Assembly: GCF_010183535.1 (NCBI RefSeq)
Contig: NC_071332.1
Span: 10,850,001 to 10,914,000, forward strand
Direction: 5' to 3'
DNA from: Caenorhabditis remanei
Lineage: Eukaryota > Nematoda > Chromadorea > Rhabditida > Rhabditidae
Length of the DNA: 64,000 nt
A program made the translations under genes and the position numbers. Position 1 is the stretch's first letter, and each line of letters starts with the position of its first letter. The notes under the pieces were generated by a model. It did not search any database and had not been told where the DNA came from. It saw only the letters and a list, made by a program, of their open reading frames with translations. Positions 41,901 to 52,541 of this stretch are shown one piece after another.

Positions 41901-44900
41901 AAGCAGTTCTGAATCTACCCCAGTGACTTCAACAACTCTTGAAAGTTTCACGACAGAAACTTCGTCAAGTGTTCAAAGCAGTTCTGAATCTACCCCAGTC
42001 ACCTCTACCACTCTTGAAAGTTCCACGACAGAAACTTCGTCAAGTGTTCAAAGCAGTTCTGAATCTACACCAGTGACTTCAACAACGCTTGAAAGTTCCA
42101 CGACAGAAACTTCGTCAAGTGTTCAAAGCAGTTCTGAATCTACACCAGTGACTTCAACAACTCTCGCAAGTTCCACGATAGAAACTTCGTCAAGTGTTCA
42201 AAGCAGTTCTGAATCTACACCAGTGACTTCAACAACGCTTGAAAGTTCCACGACAAAAACTTCGTCAAGTGTTCAAAGCAGTTCTGAATCTACACCAGTG
42301 ACTTCAACAACTCTTGAAAGTTCCACGACAGAAACTTCGTCAAGTGTTCAAAGCAGTTCTGAATCTACACCAGTGACTTCAACAACTCTCGAAAGTTCCA
42401 CGACAGATACTTCGTCAAGTGTTCAAAGCAGTTCTGAATCTACACCAGTCACCTCTACCACTCTTGAAAGTTCCACGACAGAAACTTCGTCAAGTGTTCA
42501 AAGCAGTTCTGAATCTACACCAGTCACCTCTACCACTCTTGAAAGTTCCACGACAGAAACTTCGTCAAGTGTTCAAAGCAGTTCTGAATCTACACCAGTG
42601 GCTTCAACAACTCTTGAAAGTTCCACGACAGAAACTTCGTCAAGTGTTCAAAGCAGTTCTGAATCTACACCAGTGACTTCAACAACTCTCGAAAGTTCCA
42701 CGACAGAAACTTCGTCAAGTGTTCAAAGCAGTTCTGAATCTACACCAGTCACCTCTACCACTCTTGAAAGTTCCACGACAGAAACTTCGTCAAGTGTTCA
42801 AAGCAGTTCTGAATCTACACCAGTGACTTCAACAACTCTTGAAAGTTCCACGACAGAAACTTCGTCAAGTGTTCAAAGCAGTTCTGAATCTACACCAGTC
42901 ACCTCTACCACTCTTGAAAGTTCCACGACAAAAACTTCGTCAAGTGTTCAAAGCAGTTCTGAATCTACACCAGTCACCTCTACCACTCTTGAAAGTTCCA
43001 CGACAGAAACTTCGTCAAGTGTTCAAAGCAGTTCTGAATCTACACCAGTGACTTCAACAACTCTCGAAAGTTCCACGACAGAAACTTTGTCAAGTGTTCA
43101 AAGCAGTTCTGAATCTACACCAGTGACTTCAACAACTCTCGAAAGTTTCACGACAGAAACTTCGTCAAGTGTTCAAAGCAGTTCTGAATCTACACCAGTG
43201 ACTTCAACAACTCTCGAAAGTTCCACGACAGAAACTTCGTCAAGTGTTCAAAGCAGTTCTGAATCTACACCAGTGACTTCAACAACTCTCGAAAGTTCCA
43301 CGACAGAAACTTCGTCAAGTGTTCAAAGCAGTTCTGAATCTACACCAGTCACCTCTACCACTCTTGAAAGTTCCACGACAGAAACTTCGTCAAGTGTTCA
43401 AAGCAGTTCTGAATCTACACCAGTGGCTTCAACAACTCTTGAAAGTTCCACGACAGAAACTTCGTCAAGTGTTCAAAGCAGTTCTGAATCTACACCAGTG
43501 ACTTCAACAACTCTCGAAAGTTCCACGACAGAAACTTCGTCAAGTGTTCAAAGCAGTTCTGAATCTACACCAGTCACCTCTACCACTCTTGAAAGTTCCA
43601 CGACAGAAACTTCGTCAAGTGTTCAAAGCAGTTCTGAATCTACACCAGTGACTTCAACAACTCTTGAAAGTTCCACGACAGAAACTTCGTCAAGTGTTCA
43701 AAGCAGTTCTGAATCTACACCAGTCACCTCTACCACTCTTGAAAGTTCCACGACAAAAACTTCGTCAAGTGTTCAAAGCAGTTCTGAATCTACACCAGTC
43801 ACCTCTACCACTCTTGAAAGTTCCACGACAGAAACTTCGTCAAGTGTTCAAAGCAGTTCTGAATCTACACCAGTGACTTCAACAACTCTCGAAAGTTCCA
43901 CGACAGAAACTTTGTCAAGTGTTCAAAGCAGTTCTGAATCTACACCAGTGACTTCAACAACTCTCGAAAGTTTCACGACAGAAACTTCGTCAAGTGTTCA
44001 AAGCAGTTCTGAATCTACACCAGTGACTTCAACAACTCTCGAAAGTTCCACGACAGAAACTTCGTCAAGTGTTCAAAGCAGTTCTGAATCTACACCAGTG
44101 ACTTCAACAACTCTCGAAAGTTCCACGACAGAAACTTCGTCAAGTGTTCAAAGCAGTTCTGAATCTACACCAGTGACTTCAACAACTCTCGAAAGTTCCA
44201 CGACAGAAACTTTGTCAAGTGTTCAAAGCAGTTCTGAATCTACACCAGTGACTTCAACAACTCTCGAAAGTTCCACGACAGAAACTTCGTCAAGTGTTCA
44301 AAGCAGTTCTGAATCTACACCAGTGACTTCAACAACTCTCGAAAGTTCCACGACAGAAACTTCGTCAAGTGTTCAAAGCAGTTTTGAATCTACACCAGTG
44401 ACTTCAACAACTCTCGAAAGTTCCACGACAGAAACTTTGTCAAGTGTTCAAAGCAGTTCTGAATCTACACCAGTGACTTCAACAACGCTTGAAAGTTCCA
44501 CGACAGAAACTTCGTCAAGTGTTCAAAGCAGTTCTGAATCTACACCAGTGACTTCAACAACTCTTGAAAGTTCCACGACAGAAACTTCGTCAAGTGTTCA
44601 AAGCAGTTCTGAATCTACACCAGTCACCTCTACCACTCTTGAAAGTTCCACGACAGAAACTTCGTCAAGTGTTCAAAGCAGTTCTGAATCTACACCAGTG
44701 ACTTCAACAACTCTCGAAAGTTCCACGACAGAAACTTCGTCAAGTGTTCAAAGCAGTTCTGAATCTACACCAGTGACTTCAACAACTCTCGAAAGTTCCA
44801 CGACAGAAACTTCGTCAAGTGTTCAAAGCAGTTCTGAATCTACACCAGTGACTTCAACAACTCTCGAAAGTTCCACGACAGAAACTTTGTCAAGTGTTCA

Positions 44901-47900
44901 AAGCAGTTCTGAATCTACCCCAGTCACCTCTACCACTCTTGAAAGTTCCACGACAGAAACTTCGTCAAGTGTTCAAAGCAGTTCTGAATCTACCCTAGTC
45001 ACCTCTACCACTCTTGAAAGTTCCACGACAGATACTTCGTCAAGTGTTCAAAGCAGTTCTGAATCTACACCAGTGACTTCAACAACTCTCGCAAGTTCCA
45101 CGATAGAAACTTCGTCAAGTGTTCAAAGCAGTTCTGAATCTTCCCCAGTCACCTCTACCACTCTTGAAAGTTCCACGACAGATACTTCGTCAAGTGTTCA
45201 AAGCAGTTCTGAATCTACACCAGTCACCTCTACCACTCTTGAAAGTTCCACGACAGAAACTTCGTCAAGTGTTCAAAGCAGTTCTGAATCTACACCAGTG
45301 ACTTCAACAACTCTTGAAAGTTCCACGACAGATACTTCGTCAAGTGTTCAAAGCAGTTCTGAATCTACACCAGTGACTTCAACAACGCTTGAAAGTTCCA
45401 CGACAGAAACTTCGTCAAGTGTTCAAAGCAGTTCTGAATCTACACCAGTGGCTTCAACAACTCTTGAAAGTTCCACGACAGAAACTTCGTCAAGTGTTCA
45501 AAGCAGTTCTGAATCTACACCAGTGACTTCAACAACTCTTGAAAGTTCCACGACAGATACTTCGTCAAGTGTTCAAAGCAGTTCTGAATCTACACCAGTG
45601 ACTTCAACAACTCTCGAAAGTTCCACGACAGATACTTCGTCAAGTGTTCAAAGCAGTTCTGAATCTACACCAGTGACTTCAACAACTCTCGAAAGTTCCA
45701 CGACAGAAACTTTGTCAAGTGTTCAAAGCAGTTCTGAATCTACCCCAGTCACCTCTACCACTCTTGAAAGTTCCACGACAGAAAACTCGTCAAGTGTTCA
45801 AAGCAGTTCTGAATCTACACCAGTCACCTCTACCACTCTTGAAAGTTCCACGACAGAAACTTCGTCAAGTGTTCAAAGCAGTTCTGAATCTACACCAGTC
45901 ACCTCTACCACTCTTGAAAGTTCCACGACAGAAACTTCGTCAAGTGTTCAAAGCAGTTCTGAATCTACACCAGTGACTTCAACAACTCTCGAAAGTTCCA
46001 CGACAGAAACTTCGTCAAGTGTTCAAAGCAGTTCTGAATCTACACCAGTGACTTCAACAACTCTCGTAAGTTCCACGACAGAAACTTCGTCAAGTGTTCA
46101 AAGCAGTTCTGAATCTACACCAGTGACTTCAACAACTCTCGAAAGTTCCACGACAGAAACTTCGTCAAGTGTTCAAAGCAGTTCTGAATCTACACCAGTG
46201 ACTTCAACAACTCTCGAAAGTTCCACGACAGAAACTTTGTCAAGTGTTCAAAGCAGTTCTGAATCTACACCAGTGACTTCAACAACTCTTGAAAGTTCCA
46301 CGACAGAAACTTCGTCAAGTGTTCAAAGCAGTTCTGAATCTACACCAGTCACCTCTACCACTCTTGAAAGTTCCACGACAGAAACTTCGTCAAGTGTTCA
46401 AAGCAGTTCTGAATCTACACCAGTGACTTCAACAACTCTCGAAAGTTCCACGACAGAAACTTCGTCAAGTGTTCAAAGCAGTTCTGAATCTACACCAGTG
46501 ACTTCAACAACTCTCGAAAGTTCCACGACAGAAACTTCGTCAAGTGTTCAAAGCAGTTCTGAATCTACACCAGTGACTTCAACAACTCTCGAAAGTTCCA
46601 CGACAGAAACTTCGTCAAGTGTTCAAAGCAGTTCTGAATCTACACCAGTGACTTCAACAACTCTCGAAAGTTCCACGACAGAAACTTCGTCAAGTGTTCA
46701 AAGCAGTTCTGAATCTACACCAGTGACTTCAACAACTCTCGAAAGTTCCACGACAGAAACTTCGTCAAGTGTTCAAAGCAGTTCTGAATCTACACCAGTG
46801 ACTTCAACAACTCTCGAAAGTTCCACGACAGAAACTTCGTCAAGTGTTCAAAGCAGTTCTGAATCTACACCAGTGACTTCAACAACTCTCGAAAGTTCCA
46901 CGACAGATACTTCGTCAAGTGTTCAAAGCAGTTCTGAATCTACACCAGTGACTTCAACAACCCTCGAAAGTTCCACGACAGAAACTTCGTCAAGTGTTCA
47001 AAGCAGTTCTGAATCTACACCAGTGACTTCAACAACTCTCGCAAGTTCCACGATAGAAACTTCGTCAAGTGTTCAAAGCAGTTCTGAATCTTCCCCAGTC
47101 ACCTCTACCACTCTTGAAAGTTCCACGACAGATACTTCGTCAAGTGTTCAAAGCAGTTCTGAATCTACACCAGTGACTTCAAAAACGCTTGAAAGTTCCA
47201 CGACAAAAACTTCGTCAAGTGTTCAAAGCAGTTCTGAATCTACCCCAGTCACCTCTACCACTCTTGAAAGTTTCACGACAGAAACTTCGTCAAGTGTTCA
47301 AAGCAGTTCTGAATCTACACCAGTGACTTCAACAACTCTTGAAAGTTCCACGACAGAAACTTCGTCAAGTGTTCAAAGCAGTTCTGAATCTACCCCAGTC
47401 ACCTCTACCACTCTTGAAAGTTCCACGACAGATACTTCGTCAAGTGTTCAAAGCAGTTCTGAATCTACCCTAGTCACCTCTACCACTCTTGAAAGTTCCA
47501 CGACAGATACTTCGTCAAGTGTTCAAAGCAGTTCTGAATCTACACCAGTGACTTCAACAACTCTCGCAAGTTCCACGATAGAAACTTCGTCAAGTGTTCA
47601 AAGCAGTTCTGAATCTTCCCCAGTCACCTCTACCACTCTTGAAAGTTCCACGACAGAAACTTCGTCAAGTGTTCAAAGCAGTTCTGAATCTACACCAGTC
47701 ACTTCTACAACTCTTGAAAGTTCCACGACAGAAACTTCGTCAAGTGTTCAAAGCAGTTCTGAATCTACACCAGTGACTTCAACAACTCTTGAAAGTTCCA
47801 CGACAGAAACTTCGTCAAGTGTTCAAAGCAGTTCTGAATCTACACCAGTGACTTCAACAACTCTTGAAAGTTCCACGACAGAAACTTCGTCAAGTGTTCA

Positions 47901-48464
47901 AAGCAGTTCTGAATCTACACCAGTGACTTCAACAACTCTTGAAAGTTCCACGACAGAAACTTCGTCAAGTGTTCAAGCAGTTCTNNNNNNNNNNNNNNNN
48001 NNNNNNNNNNNNNNNNNNNNNNNNNNNNNNNNNNNNNNNNNNNNNNNNNNNNNNNNNNNNNNNNNNNNNNNNNNNNNNNNNNNNGAAAACCCGTATACCT
48101 TGACTAAACATGAAACAGAACTAATCGATGAAAACAATAGTTTCTTTGAGTCGGGACAAGATTCTGTGCTCCCAGGTTGATTTAAAAAAAAATTGAAGCG
48201 TGGATCAACTTGTTATTCAGACACCCGAGAAGTCATGTCATGGTCTCAAATGGTGAGTGAACATCAAATTACAACACCTCCTGTATCCAGAACTCCAAGA
48301 ATTTCTGAATCAGATAACACTGTGAACATCAATGAGTGAGTAAACGGCAAGCATCTCGAAAGTATCATTCGATTGTTTTCAGATTCGATTCTTTGATGAG
48401 AGACTTTGAAATTATAAATGAAGCCAATATCGAGGAAGATGGTGAAGTTCCAGAAACGATGTAA
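11904..48464 (+). CDS. Giant Ser/Thr-rich mucin-like secreted protein (>11,000 residues), two repeat arrays
   Basis: Eight exons join in frame: 11904-12078, 13917-14003, 14053-14163, 14222-36205, 36249-36305, 37247-48175, 48221-48335 and 48383-48464. The total is 33,540 nt including 100 N, or about 11,179 codons. Exon 1 gives a signal peptide (FFIFLICFLLLKTEAC). Six consecutive junctions are phase 1, so the first array, the small exon (ends KSTSTSTS) and the second array read as one protein. Residues ~139-7424 are about 220 copies of a 33-residue unit with one Cys (EPCVTE). Residues ~7482-11050 are about 143 copies of a 25-residue unit without Cys. The final ~95 residues are hydrophilic, with no visible membrane segment, and end EVPETM. 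Poly(A) signal at 48532. Composition implies dense O-glycosylation. Exon 1 to 2 joining, and the frame across the gap, are inferred. Confidence 0.72.
12079..13916 (+). other. First intron of the giant gene, carrying a fold-back element
   Basis: The intron runs from a GTAAGT donor to the acceptor GTTCAG at 13911-13916. Outside the fold-back element (12409-13564) it is AT-rich with no coding signal I can support. An additional small exon cannot be excluded. Confidence 0.55.
12409..13564. mobile_element. 1.16-kb fold-back (palindromic) transposable element
   Basis: The two ends are inverted repeats starting GGCTCTATT and CAGTTTAGGCGTCC, with one mismatch over about 44 bases. Each arm is filled with a ~20-bp tandem motif: TAGACGTCCCAAAAAATGTT in the left arm and its reverse complement (GGGACGTCTAAA) in the right. 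The centre lies near 12990-13000, where CCTTGAACACT faces AGTGTTGAAGG. Both flanks read GTTTTTTT (12401-12408 and 13565-13572), a possible 8-bp target-site duplication. No protein is encoded, so it is non-autonomous. Confidence 0.82.
14264..36120 (+). repeat. Array A: about 220 coding tandem repeats of 99 bp
   Basis: Each unit encodes 33 residues, including the run TESSISTESVSESSSTEPC and an acidic TETEET segment. Four units near 32860, 33265, 33965 and 34465 are 6 bp longer (an extra TCTACT). Variants mark higher-order structure. The ESESES variant recurs at 21611, 22403 and 23195 (792 bp, 8 units). The EPRV variant at about 18568 and 20548 is 1,980 bp apart (20 units). A block from about 25.1 to 27.6 kb recurs 3,861 bp later (39 units; EYVS at 25661/29522, ESISV at 26660/30521). 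Confidence 0.93.
36306..37246 (+). other. Intron between the two repeat arrays
   Basis: A GTAAGT donor at 36306 and a TTTTCCAG acceptor ending at 37246 bound this 941-bp intron. It contains a MITE (36348-36623). The remainder is AT-rich, with no coding signal I trust. Confidence 0.65.
36348..36623. mobile_element. MITE with 29-bp terminal inverted repeats
   Basis: The left end GATACCGTAAATACTGTATT, continuing into ATAACGGCA, pairs with the right end at 36595-36623 with one mismatch. Inside the right half, a GGTGCCGTT...TA motif is repeated three times (about 36560-36610). TA dinucleotides at 36350-36351 and 36620-36621 fit a TA target site, as in Tc1/mariner-type MITEs. There is no coding capacity. 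Confidence 0.75.
37279..47984 (+). repeat. Array B: about 143 coding tandem repeats of 75 bp
   Basis: Each unit encodes 25 residues, including TTLESSTTETSSSVQSSSES followed by TPVTS. Third-base variants (ACTTCAACAACT versus ACCTCTACCACT; CTCGAA versus CTTGAA) mark sub-families. Higher-order copies are visible: the GTGGCTTCAAC variant at about 41323 and 42598 (1,275 bp, 17 units), and the ACTTTGTCAAG variant at 43084 and 43909 (825 bp, 11 units). The array runs into an assembly gap, so its true length is unknown. Confidence 0.93.
47985..48084. other. Assembly gap of 100 N inside array B
   Basis: Exactly 100 undetermined bases, which is a conventional placeholder length. The unit just before the gap lacks one A (GTTCAAGCAG instead of GTTCAAAGCAG), so reading frame and copy number here are unreliable. 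A membrane-spanning exon could be hidden in it. Confidence 0.95.
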
Positions 48465-48828
48465 ATAATTCGGTTGAATGATGAATTTATAATATACATT
48501 TAATTGCTTCAATTCTTTGAATCTGCGAAATAATAAAGTGAATCATATCAGATTTTTTTAAACCCACAACTCAAATAAACGGATGAACTCCGTTCCCCTG
48601 TTGGGGTTCTTAAAGAATATTATTCCTTTGAATTCCAAAAAAATTAGTCTTCCTCATTTTTAATTTTATTTGTACACAACCAGCTGTCAACTCAATTTCA
48701 TTTTCTCTTGCTAACCCTTATTTCTTATCTTGACTCTGCGTCAGTCGGTCAACATTCAGTAAACAAGTGTGTCTTTTTTTTCTTCCTTCTTCTCTATTTC
48801 TACTAATATTAATCTAGATCTCGATGAA
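48465..48828 (+). promoter_or_regulatory. Intergenic region after the giant gene
   Basis: It holds the giant gene's poly(A) signal (AATAAA at 48532) and then AT-rich sequence. Before the next gene's start there is a pyrimidine tract ending in the acceptor-like AATCTAG (48811-48817). No gene is seen. Confidence 0.5.
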
Positions 48829-51690
48829 ATGAAACAAACTAGGCAGAAGAATTCTGAGAAAAAGTGGAAGAAAGGCTCAAAACGAGAAGTTCCCAAAAGA
48901 AATCAACAGAAACCTGAAGTGAAGAGAATACCAACAATGGCTCCAATAAGAAAACAGAATTCAACAAATCACTCAGATACGGTAAGTTGAGATAAACTGG
49001 ATTTCTAGAGTCTTAAATGAATTATTTCTAGAAAACCGTCGTGAATCCACAAACTAATCAGAGATTGGCACGAAGGAAAAAGGTCAAACTTCAGCATGGT
49101 TTGCCGGATGATGCATCTGGAAAAACTCTGGTGAGGTTTATAGGAAAATTCGTGAACGACGTTTGACTTCGAAACCGCTTTAATTCAGACAGGAGGACTT
49201 ATCCCGCCTGATATTCGAGTTCCAGGATACAAAAATGGTGTTGAGAAACTTGGTCAGGTGAGATATATATTTTAATAGGCATATTTTTTTATTCGAATGA
49301 GAATCTTTAGAACTTATTCCATTTTGTTCTGTACTTATTCTGTTTCGGGTAGTTCTCATTCAGGGACGCCACCGATGTTTGTCGAATTCAAACATGTGAA
49401 TTTTCAATTCATTACACGACCGTGTTTTACACAAGACATGGAAAAATATGAGGTCCCTATTCAAATATTGTCGACGATGAGCTAAAAACATATATTTTTA
49501 CACGAAAATATTCTGCTGACCAATAACTTTATTCTGAATAGAAAATAGAAACAATGTCGAATGTTTTCAGACAACATCAACAAAACAAATTGGTCAAAAC
49601 AATAAGAAAGAAACATTTGTAACAACAGAAATGCCGATGCAGGTATTATAAATCATTATTTGACATTCTCAGCGGAATAGTTTTCAGACCAGTACAATTA
49701 GTGTCTACGGAAATCACACGCCCGTAAATGACCCGACAACGACTATGGCAACTCCAAAGAATGGAGACTTTTTTGAGGTCAGTAGGTCATGAACATAGAA
49801 TCGAAAAAAGGAGAACTGTAGGCTAGCAAGTCTGTTTATTACTAACATTACATACTAAGGATTTTGAAAACGTCGGAACTTGTAGGCTAATGATACAATT
49901 AATTTAATAAGATTGAGACTGGTTGAAATCTTTTATAGAACCGAAATGCTGACATGAAATTTTTAGTAAATGATAAGAAATTGTTCTTGATAAGTTTCAA
50001 TTTTTTCAGTTTCTTGTTAGAAATGCTACATTTCTATTACCATTTATTTTTCTAATTTTTCTCATGGCATTGATTGGGAGTTGTTGTGCGTGTGGTCCAT
50101 TTGCATGGATCAGAAGATGGATCAGGAGAATTTTCTCAAGAAGACAAGTGGTGAGAAGAGAAAAAGGAAGGTACGGTCAAATTAACACTTGACGTCCCAA
50201 AGACTTATTTTTTCGATTAAAGAATTACAAGAACAGACGAACGTCAAAGGTTATTGAACAACGAGCAGAGTCATTTACATCAACATACCTTGCAAAATGA
50301 CGTTTTAAACTCATTACGGCGGAGCAACAGTAAAGAAAAAGAACTAAAACAATTTGCAAATAATTAAGTTTTTAGATGAAAATGAAGAGGAACGGAAAAG
50401 AAAATTGAGAGAGGATTTGGAATTCCAAGAGAATTTGAAGGAATATGAAAATAGTCTCAAGCCAACAGAGGAAGAGGTCCAGTTTCATGAAAAGAAAGAT
50501 GAAGAAAACAAAAAACTGCAACAGGAAATAAAAGAAATGTAGTTTTTTGTTTAACTTTTTCATTTTCAAACCAGCTGAGAGTTTCAGAGAAAAGAACAGA
50601 GAGAAAATGAAGAAGAAACATGACAGCTCCAATTCTAGTTTGGCTGGAAATTTCGAGGAAGTTGACCGAGCTGATAATGAATTCCGAACGAAACTAGATG
50701 AACAAAGTCGGATTTTTGAAGAAAAAATGAGAAGATTGAAAGAAAAAAGAGAAGAGAAGGAGGTAAATGGAATAGGTGAAAACGAGATAGTTCTACTGTC
50801 GAAAATATTCATTAATTCTAATACAATAAATTATGGAATTGTTTTCTAGTGAATATAACATGCAAAAACTATTTGTTCTGAAAATCGACTAGATACGACC
50901 TTTCCGATTTTTTTAAAATGATAAAAAAATTATTTTCAGAGGAAAAATCAAGAAGAAATCGATAGACTACGCTTTGAATCTGAACAAAATGTTTCTGCAT
51001 TTTTGAAATTTATTCAATTGCGACTCAGATTTGAAGAGAAGGAACAAGAGTGGTCTGAGTCCCTAAAAAAACTCAGAAAACCACTTGCATCAGTTGTTAA
51101 TTCTTATTATCATTTGCAAGAAGAGGTTAGTCGTTTTTCTTGAAAATCGAGATTACTTCACTTCATTCAGATTAAAAATGGCGATTCCAGTGACGAATTC
51201 TCAGCAGCCGGAGTTCGGAGTGAGGGACAGTTGTTTGCAAATAAAGTTTCCGCAGCACAGAACATGCTGAAACTGGGTTTTGATAATCTAGAGAAGCTTA
51301 CAGTGGAGTTTGATGACAGAATATTTATTCGAATGATTATGGTGAAACAGCCTCAATGGAATATATACAATTAAATTCATGATTACTTTCCAGAAGTCAA
51401 TCAGCCAGCAAGGATTGATTTGCAATGAAGTTGGAATCACTTTGGTTCGAGTGATGGTAAGCTTTTTGAGTCAACTCGATGAATCCAAGTTATTATTTTA
51501 TCCTGTATTACAGCAATCAGTCGATCAAAAGGAAGAACTGAAGAAGATGGACACTGTCGTTTCTCAACTAGACCCACATTCAATTCCAACAACAACCACG
51601 TTGAAAAGAACATCTCCATCAGCAAGAATGGAAGACTACCTTAATATTGAAAGGGTGTCTACCCCCGGATGGCTTCGATATTTTAAATAA
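48829..51690 (+). CDS. Membrane-anchored coiled-coil protein, member of the local gene family
   Basis: Thirteen exons join in frame to 1,686 nt (561 residues): 48829-48981, 49032-49130, 49189-49257, 49571-49642, 49688-49777, 50010-50170, 50223-50329, 50376-50538, 50588-50762, 50940-51125, 51171-51341, 51394-51456 and 51514-51690. Residues 1-~160 are basic and polar. Residues ~166-190 form one transmembrane helix (FLLPFIFLIFLMALIGSCC), followed by a strongly basic stop (WIRRWIRRIFSRR). The rest is a charged coiled coil with FIQLRLRFEEKEQEW. That block matches IQLRNRFEEKERE and VLRRRFEEQENNW in the neighbours at 57443 and 53315, so the C-terminal half is shared with the family. The start is the in-frame ATG after an acceptor at 48817; an out-of-frame ATG at 48824 precedes it. 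Function is unknown. Confidence 0.68.
49258..49570 (+). other. Intron of the membrane-anchored gene with an unresolved open stretch
   Basis: Exons on either side join in phase 0. Positions about 49345-49450 read TPPMFVEFKHVNFQF in one frame and end at a GTCCCT donor-like site, which looks protein-like. I find no acceptor giving the right phase, so I leave it as intron. Confidence 0.4.
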
Positions 51691-52054
51691 TATTTCCCTC
51701 ATCCAAATGAATTTTTGTAAATGAAAACCTTCTTATGGTCGAAGTTCACAATCAACATGGGGGTTGAGAGATACATTCCAATTTATTAAAATGTGTGTCT
51801 TATGCTTCGGTACATTCTTATATCGTTTCGACAACCATTTCCAAGAATTGTTCTAATTGCGTGGTTTAGGAAATCTCAAACATCCTAATTGATTTTTTTT
51901 CTCATTTGATCGTCTTCTGTGTCTCTCACATGAAACAACAATTTTAGTCGTAGCAATATTGTCTTATCTTCTTTTTTCTCTCGTCAGACATTATCAGATC
52001 AGTGCTTATAAACATCACTTTACTTCCAAATAAGCTGTATATTAGGTTTCCAAA
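51691..52054 (+). other. Intergenic region
   Basis: AT-rich spacer of about 360 bp with no credible gene. It probably contains the 3' end of the upstream gene and the promoter of the short downstream one. Confidence 0.4.
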
Positions 52055-52541
52055 ATGAACACTATTGAAATGGAGATGACAACCCCTGTTGAGGAAAACT
52101 TGCCAAAAGAGTTTTCTTTCAATGAAGTTTTGCAAGATTTACGTTTGTCATCGTCTGAAAAATCATATATCGGTGAGTTTCGGACAAGTTCTCATGGTAT
52201 TCTTTAGTGGTTTTGCAGCACCGCAACTTCCAGATGACATAATTATGAAATATGAGGAAGAGTTGGATAATCTAGTGGAACTTACAACGGTAAAGTTAAA
52301 AGAAAACTGGTGTAAACTGATATGAGGCTCATTTCAGAAAAATTCTATACAAGAAAATAATTTGGAGGATATGAAAGGAAATAATTCCAGCGATTGTGAG
52401 GAAGAGTCCAGTGATACATTATATTTCAGTTTTGAAAATAGTTCAAAAGAAGAATCTGACGTTGATGAAACAGAAACTCCTGACCCGCGTGTTGATTTTA
52501 AGAAGTTGTTTGAGGAACAGAAAGAAAGACACGTGAAATAA
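52055..52541 (+). pseudogene. Truncated coiled-coil family member with premature stop
   Basis: Three exons (52055-52172, 52219-52289, 52338-52541) give 130 residues ending at TAA 52539-52541. The last segment, DFKKLFEEQKERHVK, aligns with EFKKKENEQKSRNEK of the family gene at 57443. After the stop, the same frame stays open to 52667 and reads LQEIRKKREQ, matching LEEARKKREQ of that gene. The TAA therefore sits where the paralogue has a lysine codon, and the downstream coiled-coil exons are missing. It is either a decaying copy or a short expressed remnant. Poly(A) signal at 52693. Confidence 0.62.

Noticed and set aside
37364..47776. Many short frames reading KVPRQKLRQVFKAVLNLHQ
   Set aside because: They are array B in another frame, broken whenever a unit carries a TGA (GTGACT) variant.
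48769..48828. Upstream extension of the membrane-anchored gene to 48769
   Set aside because: It would need a GTG start and reads through a pyrimidine tract ending in an acceptor-like TCTAG at 48817. The ATG at 48829 is preferred.
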